From contig JADKKI010000042.1 in the NCBI GenBank assembly GCA_016720595.1, positions 23,864 through 87,863 of the forward strand: a stretch of DNA of 64,000 nt, in the 5' to 3' direction. Below are positions 33,934-44,787 of this stretch, in pieces. The translations under genes and the position numbers were made by a program. Origin of the DNA: Myxococcales bacterium (GTDB lineage Bacteria; Myxococcota_A; Polyangia; Haliangiales; Haliangiaceae). How positions within the stretch are numbered: the stretch's first letter is position 1; each line of letters begins with the position of its first letter. Below the pieces are notes generated by a model. The model saw only the letters and a list, made by a program, of their open reading frames with translations. It made no database searches and was not told the origin of the DNA.

Positions 33934-36843
33934 TTACGAGCAGCCGCTCGTCGAGCCGCAGTTCGGGCACTTGTGGCACGCGCCGTTGCGCACCATCAGC
34001 GTCCCGCACTCGTGGCACGGCGGTGCATCGGTCTCCTGCACCCACGCGCGGTCCTTCACCTCGACCGCGATCGGCGCGGCGTCTCCGCCCTTGACCTCGA
34101 TCGCGATGAAGTCCTTCGACAGCAGCGGGATCTTCGGCAGGTCGAGCTGCGACTGGCGCGCGGCCGGGTGGCGCTCCGAGATGCCGGGCGAGCCATCGAC
34201 CGGGAACCGGATCGCGAGCCAGCGGAACAGGTAGTCCATGATCGACGTGGCGATCGGGATCTCCTGGTTGCCCGTGAAGCCCGAGGGCTCGAACCGCGTG
34301 CCCTTGAACTTCTCGATCAGGACGTGCAGCGGCACGCCGTGCTGGAGCGCCAGCGAGATCGAAGTCGCGAACGAATCCATCAGGCCGGCGATCACCGAGC
34401 CTTCCTTGGCCATGCGCACGAAGATCTCGCCGGGCGAGCCGTCCTCGTACATGCCGGTGGTGATGTAGCCCTCGTGGCCGCCGATCGAGAACTTGTGCGT
34501 GAACGAGGCGCGCTCGTCCGGCAGCTTGTACCGGTTCGCCATCGGCGGACCCGGGACGCGCGACTTGCGGACGCGGAGAGCCTCGACCAGGCGACGCTCC
34601 TCGGGAGCGAGCAGCTCGAGCGGATCGATGTGCGCGGCGGCGGCGGCGATCGCCTGGATCGGCGACTGCGAACCGTTCGACGTGGCCTGCTTGAGGTTCA
34701 TCGACAGCGGCTGGGTCCGCTTGCAGCCGTCGCGATAGACCGCGATGGCCTTGAGGCCCATCTTCCAGGCCTGGATGTACGCGTCCTCGATGTCCTCGAC
34801 GGTGCAGTCCGTGGGGAGGTTGACGGTCTTCGAGATCGCGCCCGAGAGGAACGGCTGGACCGCCGACATCATGCGGAGGTGACCCATGTAGTGGATCGAG
34901 CGCGTGCCATTCGACGAGCGGAACGCGCAGTCGAACACGGGGAGGTGCTCGTCCTTGAGGTGCGGCGCGTTCTCGATCGTGTCCGTGGAATCGATGTGGC
35001 CGATGATGGCCTCGACTTCCTTGGTGGAGTACCCGAGGTTGGTCAGGGCCTCGGGGATCGTCTGGTTGACGATCTTGATGAGGCCGCCGCCGACGAGGCG
35101 CTTGTACTTGACGATCGCGATGTCCGGCTCGACGCCCGTGGTGTCGCAGTCCATGAGGAACGCGATCGTGCCGGTGGGGGCGAGGACGGTGGTCTGGCCG
35201 TTGCGGAAGCCGTACTTGGTGCCGAGCTCGATGGCGCCGTCCCAGGCGTCCTTCGCGGCCTGCATCAGATCGTACGGCACGAGCGCGGTGTCCACCCGAT
35301 CACACGCAGCGCGGTGCTTGCGCATGACCTTCAGGAACGGGGTCTCGTTGTCCTGGTAGCCCGCGAACGGGCCGGTGGCATCCGCCGAGATCTTGGCGGA
35401 CTGGCGATACGCCTCGCCGCACATGAGGGCGGTGATCGCGGCGGCGTACGCGCGGCCGGGCTCCGAATCGTACGGGAGCGAGCGCGACATGAGGAGCGCG
35501 CCGAGGTTCGCGAAGCCGAGGCCCAGCGGGCGGTACTTGTACGAGTTCTCGCCGATCTGCTGCGTGGGGTACGCCGAGTTGTCGACGATGATCTCCATCG
35601 CCGTGATCGTGGTGGCGCACGCGCGGCGGAACGACTCGGGATCGAGGTCACCGTCCGCGCGCTGGAAGCGGCGGAGGTTGAGCGACGCGAGGTTGCACGC
35701 CGAGTTGTCGAGGAACATGTACTCGGAGCACGGGTTCGATGCGTTGATCCGGGCCGTGTTGATGCACGGGTGCCAGTCATTGATCGTGGTGTCGTACTGG
35801 ATGCCCGGGTCACCGCAGATCCACGCGGCGTCCGCCATCTTGCGCATCACCTCGCGGGCCTTGAAGGTCTCGACCTTCTTGCCATCGGTGACCGACTTGG
35901 TGGACCACTCGCCATCGCGGAGGACGGCGTTCATGAACTCGTCGGTGACGCGGACCGAGTGGTTCGCGTTCTGATAGTTGACCGAGTCATAGGCGCCGCC
36001 GACGACATTGAAGCCGCCGTCGTAGCCTGCATCGATCAGCGCCCACGCCTTCTTCTCCTCGATCGCCTTGCAATCGATGAAGTCGACGACGTCCGGGTGA
36101 TCGACGTTGAGAATGACCATCTTGGCCGCGCGGCGGGTCTTGCCACCGGACTTGATCGCGCCAGCGAAGGCATCGAAGCCGCGCATGAACGACACCGGGC
36201 CCGAGGCCGTGCCGCCGCCGTTCAGGTGCTCGCGCGAGCTGCGCAGCGACGACAGGTTCGAGCCAGTGCCCGAGCCGTACTTGAACAACATGCCCTCGGT
36301 CTTGGCGAGGGTGAGGATCGACGTCATCGAGTCATCGACGGCGTTGATGAAGCACGCCGAGCACTGCGGGTGCTCCTCGACGCCGACGTTGAACCAGACG
36401 GGCGAGTTGAACGCCATCTTCTGGTGCAGGAGGAGGTGCACCAGCTCGTCGCGGAACGCCCACGCGTCCTGCTCGCTCTTGAAGTAGTTGTCCGCCTTGC
36501 CCCACCCGTAGATCGTGTCCGCGACGCGGGCGATCATCGAGCGGACGGAAGACTCGCGCTGCGGCGTGTTCAGCGTGCCGCGGAAGTACTTCTGGACGAC
36601 GACGTTGGTCGCGGTCTGCGACCAGGTCTTCGGGAACTCGACCCCGCGCTGCTCGAAGAACACCTTGCCGTCGGCTCCACTGATCACCGCATCTCGCAGC
36701 TCCCACTCGACCGTCTCGAACGGGTCCACACCCTGACGGGTGAAGTACCGCTCGACGGTGAGGCCCGGCCGCTGGTCCTTGATGACGCGGCTCTGGACCT
36801 TTTCACGGGTGGTGGTGGCGACTGCGACGGACTTGGCGAGCAT
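33934..36843 (-). CDS. nrdJ: Adenosylcobalamin-dependent ribonucleotide reductase (class II)
   Basis: The 969-residue protein is a class II RNR, which reduces ribonucleotides with a radical from B12. It has an N-terminal region, then VWFNVGVEEHPQCSACFINAVDDSM, the finger-loop NPCSEYMFLDNSACNLASLNL with Asn370, Cys372 and Glu374, then ACNL with Cys383, and the radical-site barrel continuing to about 720. The C-terminal TSCPD-like part and tail (CHECGTLMVRNGACHKCPNCG) carry the reducing and metal-binding cysteines. A strong RBS (GGAGGGG) precedes the ATG. B12 uptake and assembly genes lie 3-8 kb away. No class I partner (NrdB) is needed. Confidence 0.97.
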   Translation of the reverse strand: MLAKSVAVATTTREKVQSRVIKDQRPGLTVERYFTRQGVDPFETVEWELRDAVISGADGKVFFEQRGVEFPKTWSQTATNVVVQKYFRGTLNTPQRESSVRSMIARVADTIYGWGKADNYFKSEQDAWAFRDELVHLLLHQKMAFNSPVWFNVGVEEHPQCSACFINAVDDSMTSILTLAKTEGMLFKYGSGTGSNLSSLRSSREHLNGGGTASGPVSFMRGFDAFAGAIKSGGKTRRAAKMVILNVDHPDVVDFIDCKAIEEKKAWALIDAGYDGGFNVVGGAYDSVNYQNANHSVRVTDEFMNAVLRDGEWSTKSVTDGKKVETFKAREVMRKMADAAWICGDPGIQYDTTINDWHPCINTARINASNPCSEYMFLDNSACNLASLNLRRFQRADGDLDPESFRRACATTITAMEIIVDNSAYPTQQIGENSYKYRPLGLGFANLGALLMSRSLPYDSEPGRAYAAAITALMCGEAYRQSAKISADATGPFAGYQDNETPFLKVMRKHRAACDRVDTALVPYDLMQAAKDAWDGAIELGTKYGFRNGQTTVLAPTGTIAFLMDCDTTGVEPDIAIVKYKRLVGGGLIKIVNQTIPEALTNLGYSTKEVEAIIGHIDSTDTIENAPHLKDEHLPVFDCAFRSSNGTRSIHYMGHLRMMSAVQPFLSGAISKTVNLPTDCTVEDIEDAYIQAWKMGLKAIAVYRDGCKRTQPLSMNLKQATSNGSQSPIQAIAAAAAHIDPLELLAPEERRLVEALRVRKSRVPGPPMANRYKLPDERASFTHKFSIGGHEGYITTGMYEDGSPGEIFVRMAKEGSVIAGLMDSFATSISLALQHGVPLHVLIEKFKGTRFEPSGFTGNQEIPIATSIMDYLFRWLAIRFPVDGSPGISERHPAARQSQLDLPKIPLLSKDFIAIEVKGGDAAPIAVEVKDRAWVQETDAPPCHECGTLMVRNGACHKCPNCGSTSGCS

Positions 36844-37666
36844 GAACCCCTCCTCTTGACTCTCGGTGCGCGGCGTTGTGGAAAAAATGATTGATCCGGG
36901 GTCTGATCATTTCTGCTTTAGGGCGCAGAAGACCCATGGGCAGTCCAACCAACTGCCGAAAACCCCTGAAGAAACTCGACTACCTAGAGACCGCTACGGT
37001 GATCCCGAACGACTGCCATGTGGAACTGCGGCGGGTGGAGCTCATACCAGGGTGGGCTGACAGCATTTCGGACATCTGGTCGGACACATTTTCCGACTTC
37101 GTTTCCGACTGCTTTGTGACAGGTCGCGTCACCTGGTGTGATCCATTCGGGACATCGCGGCGGAGTTCCCTTTTAACGAGGGCACAGGTAGGGGGCAAGA
37201 AAAAGTGCCACTAGATTTGGTGGGTCTCCCGGGAGCGTGTCCTACCCCTAGTGTGTGTCCGGGTGTGATATCCGCGTGGAGTACCTGTGGATTGAGAGTG
37301 GATTGTGAGTGAATGGGGATCCGATTCGTGAGGGATTCTCAGTCGTTATTTTTTGCTGTGGACAAGGCTGTGGACACCCGAAAAACCGCGAATTGACGCG
37401 ATGAGTTACTGGGGAGATCCCTTCCGAAAAAAATTTGCTACGTGCTCCGGATTGGTGTGGAACAGAGATTTTTCGGGAGCAGATCCCGCCTATTTTTTGG
37501 GCAGTTTTTTGGCGTTGACGCGGCGCGATATGGCCCCGCGAAACGGGAGGTGTCTGCCGCATTACGCTGCACCGCCCGCGGTCGCAAAACACCCGGTTCG
37601 CAGAGGGTCTCCCGCGCTGTCACGGATCCGCGACCGGGCGCTCGCACGTGGTCGCTACAAGGGCTC
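36844..37666. promoter_or_regulatory. Long AT-richer spacer between nrdJ and the 37667 gene
   Basis: Some 820 bp without a convincing gene, visibly lower in GC than its flanks. It holds the nrdJ RBS and promoter, a REP-like stem-loop at 36885-36912 (AAATGAT/ATCATTT around GGGGTCTG), four 12-bp repeats at 37066-37113, and DnaA-box-like words: TGTGGACAA at 37357-37365 (the complement of TTGTCCACA), TGTGGACAC at 37369-37377 and TGTGGATTG at 37286-37294, with TTTTTT runs at 37348-37354 and 37494-37508. It could control nrdJ in step with replication, or be origin-like. Confidence 0.5.
37066..37113. repeat. Four 12-bp tandem repeats (TTTCSGACNNCN)
   Basis: Blocks at 37066, 37078, 37090 and 37102 carry the hexamers TCGGAC, TCGGAC, TCCGAC and TCCGAC at identical offsets. 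The two halves are thus nearly inverted about 37088/37089, giving an operator-like or hairpin layout in the nrdJ upstream region. Confidence 0.6.
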
Positions 37667-37978
37667 ATGCAGCACGACTCGATCCGGTTCCACGGCTCGT
37701 ATCGCTACGCGACCCCGGAGGCCCTCCAGCGCGCACTGGAGGCCGCCAGGCGCTGGCTGGACGAGGAAGAGCTCTACGACCTCGATGGCGACTGGCTGGG
37801 CTGCTTCGTGGCCGCTGGCGCCACGCTGCGGATCGACACCCAGCTGCCGATCGAGGCCGACCGGTTTGCGGCCGTCGCAGTGATGGAAGCGCTCGCCGAG
37901 CACGCGCTCGAGGGCATCGTCGAGGCCCAGCGCGGCGAGCTGCGGCTCGATGCGTTCCCGTGCGGCGTCGAGGATTGA
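37667..37978 (+). CDS. Small soluble protein of unknown function
   Basis: The 103-residue protein begins MQHDSIRFHGSYRYATPEAL and has two helices separated by an aromatic turn (QRALEAARRWLDEEELYDLDGDWLG) and a strand-helix end (ATLRIDTQLPIEADRFAAVAVMEALAEHALEGIVEA). The composition changes sharply upstream of this ATG, which decides the start. It is convergent with the kinase gene, 4 bp between stops. Family not recognised. Confidence 0.6.
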   Translation: MQHDSIRFHGSYRYATPEALQRALEAARRWLDEEELYDLDGDWLGCFVAAGATLRIDTQLPIEADRFAAVAVMEALAEHALEGIVEAQRGELRLDAFPCGVED

Positions 37979-37982
37979 CGGG

Positions 37983-39749
<1,767 letters not shown>

Positions 39750-39885
39750 GCAGCGACAGTAGCGCGTCCTGCGCAACCGGAGGTAGCTGCGACGAGCCAC
39801 AACAGCCCGGTTGCCGATGCGCTGCCCCGGACACCGACGTTCGCGTCGTGCGAGGACACCCTTCGATCCATGGTACCAGAGCCGC

Positions 39886-40743
39886 GTGCGCTGGATCCTC
39901 TCGCTGACGATCGTCGTCGCGCTCGGCTGCGGTCGCAAGGACCAGAGCGAGAGCACGCCCGCGCCGGCACCGGCACCGACCGGCAAGCCGCTGCGGGTGA
40001 TCTCGCTGACGCCGTCGGCCACCGAGGTGATGGCGGCGCTCGGGGCGACGCAGATGCTGGTGGGCGTGGACGAGTACTCCGAGTATCCGCCCGAGGTGAA
40101 GCAGCTGCCGAAGGTCGGGAGCTTCCTGACGCCGAACCTCGAGGTGATCATCAAGCTCGATCCTTCGCTCGTGATCGTCGATGACATCCACACCGCGTCG
40201 GCCGGTGCGCTCCAGCAGGCCGGGGTGGCCACCGTGGAGTGCGACATGCACTCGCTGCCCGATGTGAGATCCGCGCTGGTCACGGTGGGCACGCGGATCG
40301 GCAAGGTGCGCGAAGCCGAGGCGATCGGTGCACAGATCGAGCAGGCGATGACGGACGCGGTGGCCAGGCGGCCCGCGAAGCGCCCGCGCGTGCTCGCGAT
40401 CATCGATCGGGAGGCAGGCGGGCTCGGCAACCTCGTCGCGGCAGGGACCGGCAGCTATGTCGACGAGCTGCTCGCGCTGGTGGGCGGCGAGAACGTGCTC
40501 GCCGGCGCGGGGGTGCGATATCCAAAGCTCTCGATGGAGGAGGTGCTGCGGGCACAGCCCGAGGTGATCCTCGATCTCTCGTACGCAGCGCGCGGAGACA
40601 AAGGTCTCGAGCCGTGGAGCGCGATCGATGTGCCGGCGGCGAAGTCGCACCGCGTGGTGGCGATGGCGGAGGCGTTCCTGATCGCGCCCTCGCCGCGCGT
40701 GGCTGCGGCCCTCGAGGCCCTCGCCAAGGCGATCGCGCCGTAA
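39886..40743 (+). CDS. btuF: Cobalamin-binding lipoprotein of an ABC importer
   Basis: The 285-residue protein has a lipoprotein signal (WILSLTIVVALGCGRKD) and a BtuF-type substrate-binding fold: LRVISLTPSATEVMAALGATQMLVGVDEYSEYP, SFLTPNLEVIIKLDPSLVIV, and later GTGSYVDELLALVGGENVLAG and SMEEVLRAQPEVILDL. It should capture B12 in the periplasm for the permease/ATPase at 41994-43816. It is separated from those genes by a minus-strand regulator, so it must be expressed separately. GTG start at 39886; iron-siderophore binding is a less likely alternative given the neighbours. Confidence 0.88.
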   Translation: MRWILSLTIVVALGCGRKDQSESTPAPAPAPTGKPLRVISLTPSATEVMAALGATQMLVGVDEYSEYPPEVKQLPKVGSFLTPNLEVIIKLDPSLVIVDDIHTASAGALQQAGVATVECDMHSLPDVRSALVTVGTRIGKVREAEAIGAQIEQAMTDAVARRPAKRPRVLAIIDREAGGLGNLVAAGTGSYVDELLALVGGENVLAGAGVRYPKLSMEEVLRAQPEVILDLSYAARGDKGLEPWSAIDVPAAKSHRVVAMAEAFLIAPSPRVAAALEALAKAIAP

Positions 40744-40753
40744 CCAGGCCTGA

Positions 40754-40843
40754 CCGCCTTTTCCGAAAGCGCAGGCCCCGGCGACCTGGCGCGGGCAGAA
40801 CCTCCTCGGCAAGATCCTCACGCGGCTGCGCGACGAGCTCTGA
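40754..40843 (+). pseudogene. Orphan 3' end resembling a NADAR/YbiA-family gene
   Basis: After an in-frame TGA at 40751 the frame reads KAQAPATWRGQNLLGKILTR then LRDEL and stops at 40841. The pattern WxGxNLLGxxLMxxRdxL is the usual C-terminus of NADAR/YbiA-type N-glycosidase proteins. Only about 29 codons remain and there is no start, so it is a deletion remnant. The stretch from 40747 to 40780 also holds GGCCTG and CAGGCC, which could pair. Confidence 0.4.
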
Positions 40844-40865
40844 GAGCTCTCAGATCTGTCCCGAG

Positions 40866-41930
40866 TCAGCTCCCGCGCTGGGCCTCGTCGCGCAGGCGAG
40901 CGTGCTCGAGCAGCAGGTGCGTGATCGTGCCGGAGAGCTCCGAGGCCACCACCGCCGGCGCGCCGGCGATCAGCTCGAAGTAGCCGGTCTGCCAGTCCAG
41001 CACGTCCATGATCACGGCGCGGGAATCGGCATCGATCGAGGTGGAGCGAGCGCGGACGATCTTGCCGTCGAGGAAATCGAGCCACGCGACGGACTGCTCG
41101 CGCGTGACGGACAGCTGCCCGCTCTTCCGCTCCTGCTCGAACATGGTCATCAACGACGGGAGGTTGACCTCGGTGAGCGAGCCGCGGAGCACCACGCGCT
41201 CGGTGTCGCGCTGGCTCGCGCGCGCCCAGCGTCGGGCGCGGATGATCACCTCGAGAACGGTGAACGGCTTCGGGATGAAGTCCATCGCGCCGAGCTGCAC
41301 GGCCTGCAGGCGCGAGAGATCGCTCGCGTCCTCGGACATCATCATCACCGGCACGCTCGCGAGCTCGGCGTGGCGGCCCATCTCCTGGAGCACGTGGAGG
41401 CCATCGACCACCGGCATGTCGCGCTCGATCAGCACCACATCCGGCGTCTTCGAGAGGCAGGCGCCGATCGCCTCCATGCCATTGGTGGCGGTGGCCACCG
41501 AGAACCCCGCGTTGTCGAGCGCGGTGGACAGCCGCTCGAGGAGCCGCGTGGAAGGATCGCCGACGACGATCCGGATGTCCGCGCGGTGCTGATGCTTCGC
41601 GTTGTTCTCGAGAAGCCGGAGCACGGCCTCGGCGAACTGCTCGTCCGCCGGGCGCACCGGATCGCGGAACACCACGCCGATGCCCGGGAACCGACCCAGC
41701 GTCCGCGCCTCGACCTCGGTGAGGCTGTGCGTGACCTGTCCCGTGGTCAGCAGGCGCTGGCCGTTCGGCGAGATGATCACCTGCACCACCGTGCCCGCGG
41801 GCAGCGGCGGCGACATCCGGATGAACATCCCGAACGCCGAGAGATCCTGCGACACGGCGCGCAGCTTCTTGCCGTTCGAGATCACCTCGACCGGAAGATT
41901 CATCGCGACGCGGTTGTTGCGACGACGCAC
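40866..41930 (-). CDS. PilZ-receiver-DUF4388 regulator
   Basis: The 354-residue protein has three domains: PilZ at about 1-95 (RRRNNRVAMNLPVEVISNG and DLSAFGMF, the RxxxR and DxSxxG elements of c-di-GMP binding), a receiver at about 118-235 (VVGDPS, Asp171 in IERDMPVVDG, MSEDAS, IPKPF) and DUF4388 at about 245-354 (VVLRGSLTEVNLPSLMTMFEQERKSGQLSV). DUF4388 is common in Myxococcota and is thought to join other proteins. It could link c-di-GMP and phosphorylation to motility or envelope processes. It lies between btuF and btuD on the other strand. Confidence 0.93.
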   Translation of the reverse strand: MRRRNNRVAMNLPVEVISNGKKLRAVSQDLSAFGMFIRMSPPLPAGTVVQVIISPNGQRLLTTGQVTHSLTEVEARTLGRFPGIGVVFRDPVRPADEQFAEAVLRLLENNAKHQHRADIRIVVGDPSTRLLERLSTALDNAGFSVATATNGMEAIGACLSKTPDVVLIERDMPVVDGLHVLQEMGRHAELASVPVMMMSEDASDLSRLQAVQLGAMDFIPKPFTVLEVIIRARRWARASQRDTERVVLRGSLTEVNLPSLMTMFEQERKSGQLSVTREQSVAWLDFLDGKIVRARSTSIDADSRAVIMDVLDWQTGYFELIAGAPAVVASELSGTITHLLLEHARLRDEAQRGS

Positions 41931-41993
41931 CGGACCTCAGGAGTAGCGCGTTTCCGCCAAGGAGTCAGCCCGGCTGACGTATGGTAGCGGCCG

Positions 41994-42761
41994 ATGGCGA
42001 GGCTCACGCTCCAGGACGTCACGGTGGCCCTCGGCCGGCGCGATGTCGTGAGCAACGTGTCCGTCGAGGTCGGTGAGGGAGAGCTGGTGGTGATCGTCGG
42101 GCCCAACGGCGCGGGCAAGACGACACTGTTGCGCGCGATCGCGGGCCTGGTCCCCGTGCGCACCGGGGCCGTGCGCGTGATGGGGCAAGATCCGGCGAGC
42201 GGCAAGCGCGGGGCGATCGCGCGGGACCTCGCGTACCTGCCGCAGCAGTACGAGCTCGCGTTCCCGTTCGCGGTCGAGGAGGTGGTGCTGCTCGGGCGCT
42301 ATGCGCGGCAGCGCGGGCTCGGGCTCGCCTCGGAGCAGGATCTCGCGGCGGCGCACGCGGCGATGAAGGCCTGCGATGTGGAGGACCTCGCCACCCGCCG
42401 GTTCGACGAGCTCTCGGGAGGCGAAGCGCGCCGGGTGATCATCGCGCAGGCGCTGTGTCAGGGCGCCACGTGCCTGCTCCTCGACGAGCCGACGGCCGGC
42501 CTCGATCCCGCACACGCGCGCACGGTGTTCGAGATGTTGCGCGCGCAGTGCGATGCGGGCACCACGGCGATCGTCGTGACGCACGATCTGGATCTCGCGC
42601 TGCGCCACGGCCATGCGATGTGGCTGGTCGCCGGCGGGCGGCTCGCGGCGCGCGGCGCACCGGCGGACGTGCTCGCGGCCGCGGAGACCCAGCGCGCGTT
42701 CGGCGTGACGATCCATGTCGGCGAGCTGCCCTCTGGGGGCCGGTTCGCGGTGCCGGCGTGA
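41994..42761 (+). CDS. btuD: Cobalamin ABC importer ATP-binding protein
   Basis: The 255-residue protein is an ABC ATPase of the Fe/B12 importer type: Walker A GPNGAGKTT at about 36-44, Q-loop YLPQQYEL, signature LSGGEARRVIIAQAL, Walker B CLLLDEPTAGLD and H-loop VTHDLD. Its GTGA overlap with the downstream permease and neighbourhood of btuF and cobT support cobalamin as the substrate; an iron chelate is the main alternative. Confidence 0.92.
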   Translation: MARLTLQDVTVALGRRDVVSNVSVEVGEGELVVIVGPNGAGKTTLLRAIAGLVPVRTGAVRVMGQDPASGKRGAIARDLAYLPQQYELAFPFAVEEVVLLGRYARQRGLGLASEQDLAAAHAAMKACDVEDLATRRFDELSGGEARRVIIAQALCQGATCLLLDEPTAGLDPAHARTVFEMLRAQCDAGTTAIVVTHDLDLALRHGHAMWLVAGGRLAARGAPADVLAAAETQRAFGVTIHVGELPSGGRFAVPA

Positions 42762-43816
42762 GCGGGTTCATCAGCGGCAGCAGCCAGCGGCTGACGGCGC
42801 GGCGGTTCGTCGTCGCGCTCGTGGGCTGCGCCGCGCTCGCCTTCGTCGTCGGCATGCTCGCGCTGATGATCGGCGTGGGCACCGATCGCGGCGGTCGCCA
42901 CCTCGAGCTGCTCGGCCTCGATGCGCTGACGGACGGGACGTTCGAGGCGAAGATCCTCGCGGTCCGGATGCCGCGCGTGCTCGCGGCGCTGCTTGTCGGT
43001 GGTGCGCTGGCCGGCGCCGGCTGTGCGCTGCAGGCGTTGTTGCGCAATCCGCTGGCCGAGCCATTCACCCTCGGGATCTCGTCGGGGAGCTCGCTCGCGG
43101 CGGTGCTCGCGATCCGGCTCGGCGTGGAGGGCGCGTTCGGCGGCGCGGGCGTGGGCGCGGCTGCGCTGTTCGGGGCGATCGCCACGCTGCTCGTGGTGTG
43201 GCGGCTCGCGCGCGTGGGATCGGCGCTGCCGCCGGCCACGCTGATCCTCGCGGGCGTGACGCTCTCGATGTTCTGCTCGGCGGCGAGCGTGCTGATCCAG
43301 TACACGAGTGACTTCACCGAGGTCAGCCGGATGCTGCGGTGGATGCTCGGCGGGCTGGATTCGATGCAGCTCTCGACGGTGAAGTACGCGGCGCTGCCGA
43401 TCCTCGGCGGGCTGGTCATCCTCGCGCTGCACGGGCGCGCGCTCAACGCGCTCGCGGCGGGGCCCGAGGTCGCGGCGTCGCTCGGCGTGCGTGTGGCGCG
43501 CACCACGAGCGTGGTGTTCTTCCTCGCGTCGCTGCTGGTGGGGGCGGCGATCGCGGTGGCCGGGCCGATCGGCTTCGTGGGGCTGATCGTGCCGCATGCG
43601 CTGCGCGCGATCCTCGGGCCGGATCACCGCCTCCTGATCCCCGCATCGGTGTTCGGTGGTGCGGTGCTGCTGACGATCTGCGACACGCTGGCGCGTACGG
43701 TCACCGCGCCCGCGCCGCTGCCGACCGGTGCGGTCACGGCGCTGCTCGGTGGGCCGTTCTTCGTGATGATCCTCGTCGGGCAGAAGCGCCGCGCGGCGAT
43801 GTGGGGGCGGCCGTGA
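42758..43816 (+). CDS. btuC: Cobalamin ABC importer permease
   Basis: The 352-residue permease (GTG 42758) is of the FecCD/BtuC family with about ten helices. Family marks are ILAVRMPRVLAALLVGGALAGAGCALQALLRNPLAEP near residues 65-100, then TLGISSGSSLAAVLAI, and the late VAGPIGFVGLIVPHALRAI. It starts inside the btuD stop and ends inside the cobT start (both 4-bp GTGA overlaps). Confidence 0.93.
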   Translation: MSGFISGSSQRLTARRFVVALVGCAALAFVVGMLALMIGVGTDRGGRHLELLGLDALTDGTFEAKILAVRMPRVLAALLVGGALAGAGCALQALLRNPLAEPFTLGISSGSSLAAVLAIRLGVEGAFGGAGVGAAALFGAIATLLVVWRLARVGSALPPATLILAGVTLSMFCSAASVLIQYTSDFTEVSRMLRWMLGGLDSMQLSTVKYAALPILGGLVILALHGRALNALAAGPEVAASLGVRVARTTSVVFFLASLLVGAAIAVAGPIGFVGLIVPHALRAILGPDHRLLIPASVFGGAVLLTICDTLARTVTAPAPLPTGAVTALLGGPFFVMILVGQKRRAAMWGRP

Positions 43817-44778
43817 GCGATCGCGTGCTGCGCCACGTGCTCGAATCGATCTCGCCTGCGTCGGCGGCGCACGCCGAGGGCGCGCGGCTCAACGTGGCGG
43901 GCGCAGGCACGCCGATGCTCGAGCGGCTCGCGATGGTGGTGGGTGGCGCGCAGCACAGCGCGCGGCCACGTGCGGGGCGGCGGACGATCGTGGTGGTCGC
44001 CGGAGATCACGGCGTGGGAGATCCGGGGATCGTCCTCGGCGCGGCGCATCCCACGGTGGTCGCCGCGCACGCGATCGCCGATGGCACCGCGGCCCTCGCG
44101 CAGGTCGCGCGCGCGAGCAAGACGCCGGTGTTGCTCGTCGATGCAGGCGCGAAGGAGACCGCATCGATGCCCGCGACCGCGGTGCACCTCGGGCGAGGGG
44201 CAAGCGCGGATCTGTTTCGCGGACCGGCGATGACGATCGTCGATGCGGCGCTGGGGCTCGAGGCGGGCATCGCCCTCGCGATCTCGCTCGCGGATCCCGG
44301 GCTCGATGTTCTCGCGATCGGTGCGCTCGGCGTGGGAGCCGATGTCGCCTCGATGGCGCTGCTCGGCGCGGCACTCGGTGCGGCCCCCACCGGCTTCGCG
44401 GATCCGGTGGCGGAGGCGGCGGGCGCGAAGGGAGCGGAGCTCGCCGGGGCGAGCGGCCTCGATCTGCTCGCGTCGTTCGGCGGGCCCGAGACCGCGGTGC
44501 TCGCCGGGCTGATCGTCACGGCAGCCTCGATGAACGTGCCGGTGGTCCTCGATGGCTACGCCACGGGTGCCGCGGCGTTGATCGCCGCTCGGCTCGCGCC
44601 AGAGGTCACGGGGTACCTCGTCGCCGCGCACGGGGGCACGTTCACGCACGCGCGGATCCTCGCGCACCTCGGGCTCTCCCCGGTGTTCGAGGTGGGCCTC
44701 GGGCATGGCGAGGGGACGGGAGCGGCGATGGTGCTCCCGCTGCTCGATCAAGTGGCGGCGCTCGTCGCGCGGGGGTAG
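43813..44778 (+). CDS. cobT: Nicotinate-nucleotide-dimethylbenzimidazole phosphoribosyltransferase
   Basis: The 321-residue protein is CobT, which makes alpha-ribazole phosphate for the lower ligand of B12. Seen are VVVAGDHGVGDPG at about 58-70, LAIGALGVGADV, a VLDGYATGAAALIAARLA block and, near the end, GLGHGEGTGAAM, which holds the catalytic Glu. It is about 30 residues shorter than E. coli CobT, mainly at the N-terminus. It is the third gene of the btuD-btuC-cobT unit and lets imported corrinoid be finished for NrdJ. Confidence 0.93.
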   Translation: MSDRVLRHVLESISPASAAHAEGARLNVAGAGTPMLERLAMVVGGAQHSARPRAGRRTIVVVAGDHGVGDPGIVLGAAHPTVVAAHAIADGTAALAQVARASKTPVLLVDAGAKETASMPATAVHLGRGASADLFRGPAMTIVDAALGLEAGIALAISLADPGLDVLAIGALGVGADVASMALLGAALGAAPTGFADPVAEAAGAKGAELAGASGLDLLASFGGPETAVLAGLIVTAASMNVPVVLDGYATGAAALIAARLAPEVTGYLVAAHGGTFTHARILAHLGLSPVFEVGLGHGEGTGAAMVLPLLDQVAALVARG

Positions 44779-44787
44779 ATACAGAAG

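Noticed and set aside
33973..36894. A very long open frame on the plus strand opposite nrdJ
   Set aside because: It is rich in Arg, Asp and Gly in the way antisense frames of high-GC genes are, and nrdJ on the other strand is unmistakable.
36891..37214. 107-codon plus-strand frame before the 37667 gene
   Set aside because: No RBS, odd composition with SD repeats from the 12-bp units, and no family pattern. I kept the DNA repeats only.
36844..37666. Chromosomal origin (oriC)
   Set aside because: DnaA-like words and AT-richness are suggestive, but there is no dnaA, dnaN or other origin gene and only one near-consensus box, so I list it as regulatory only.
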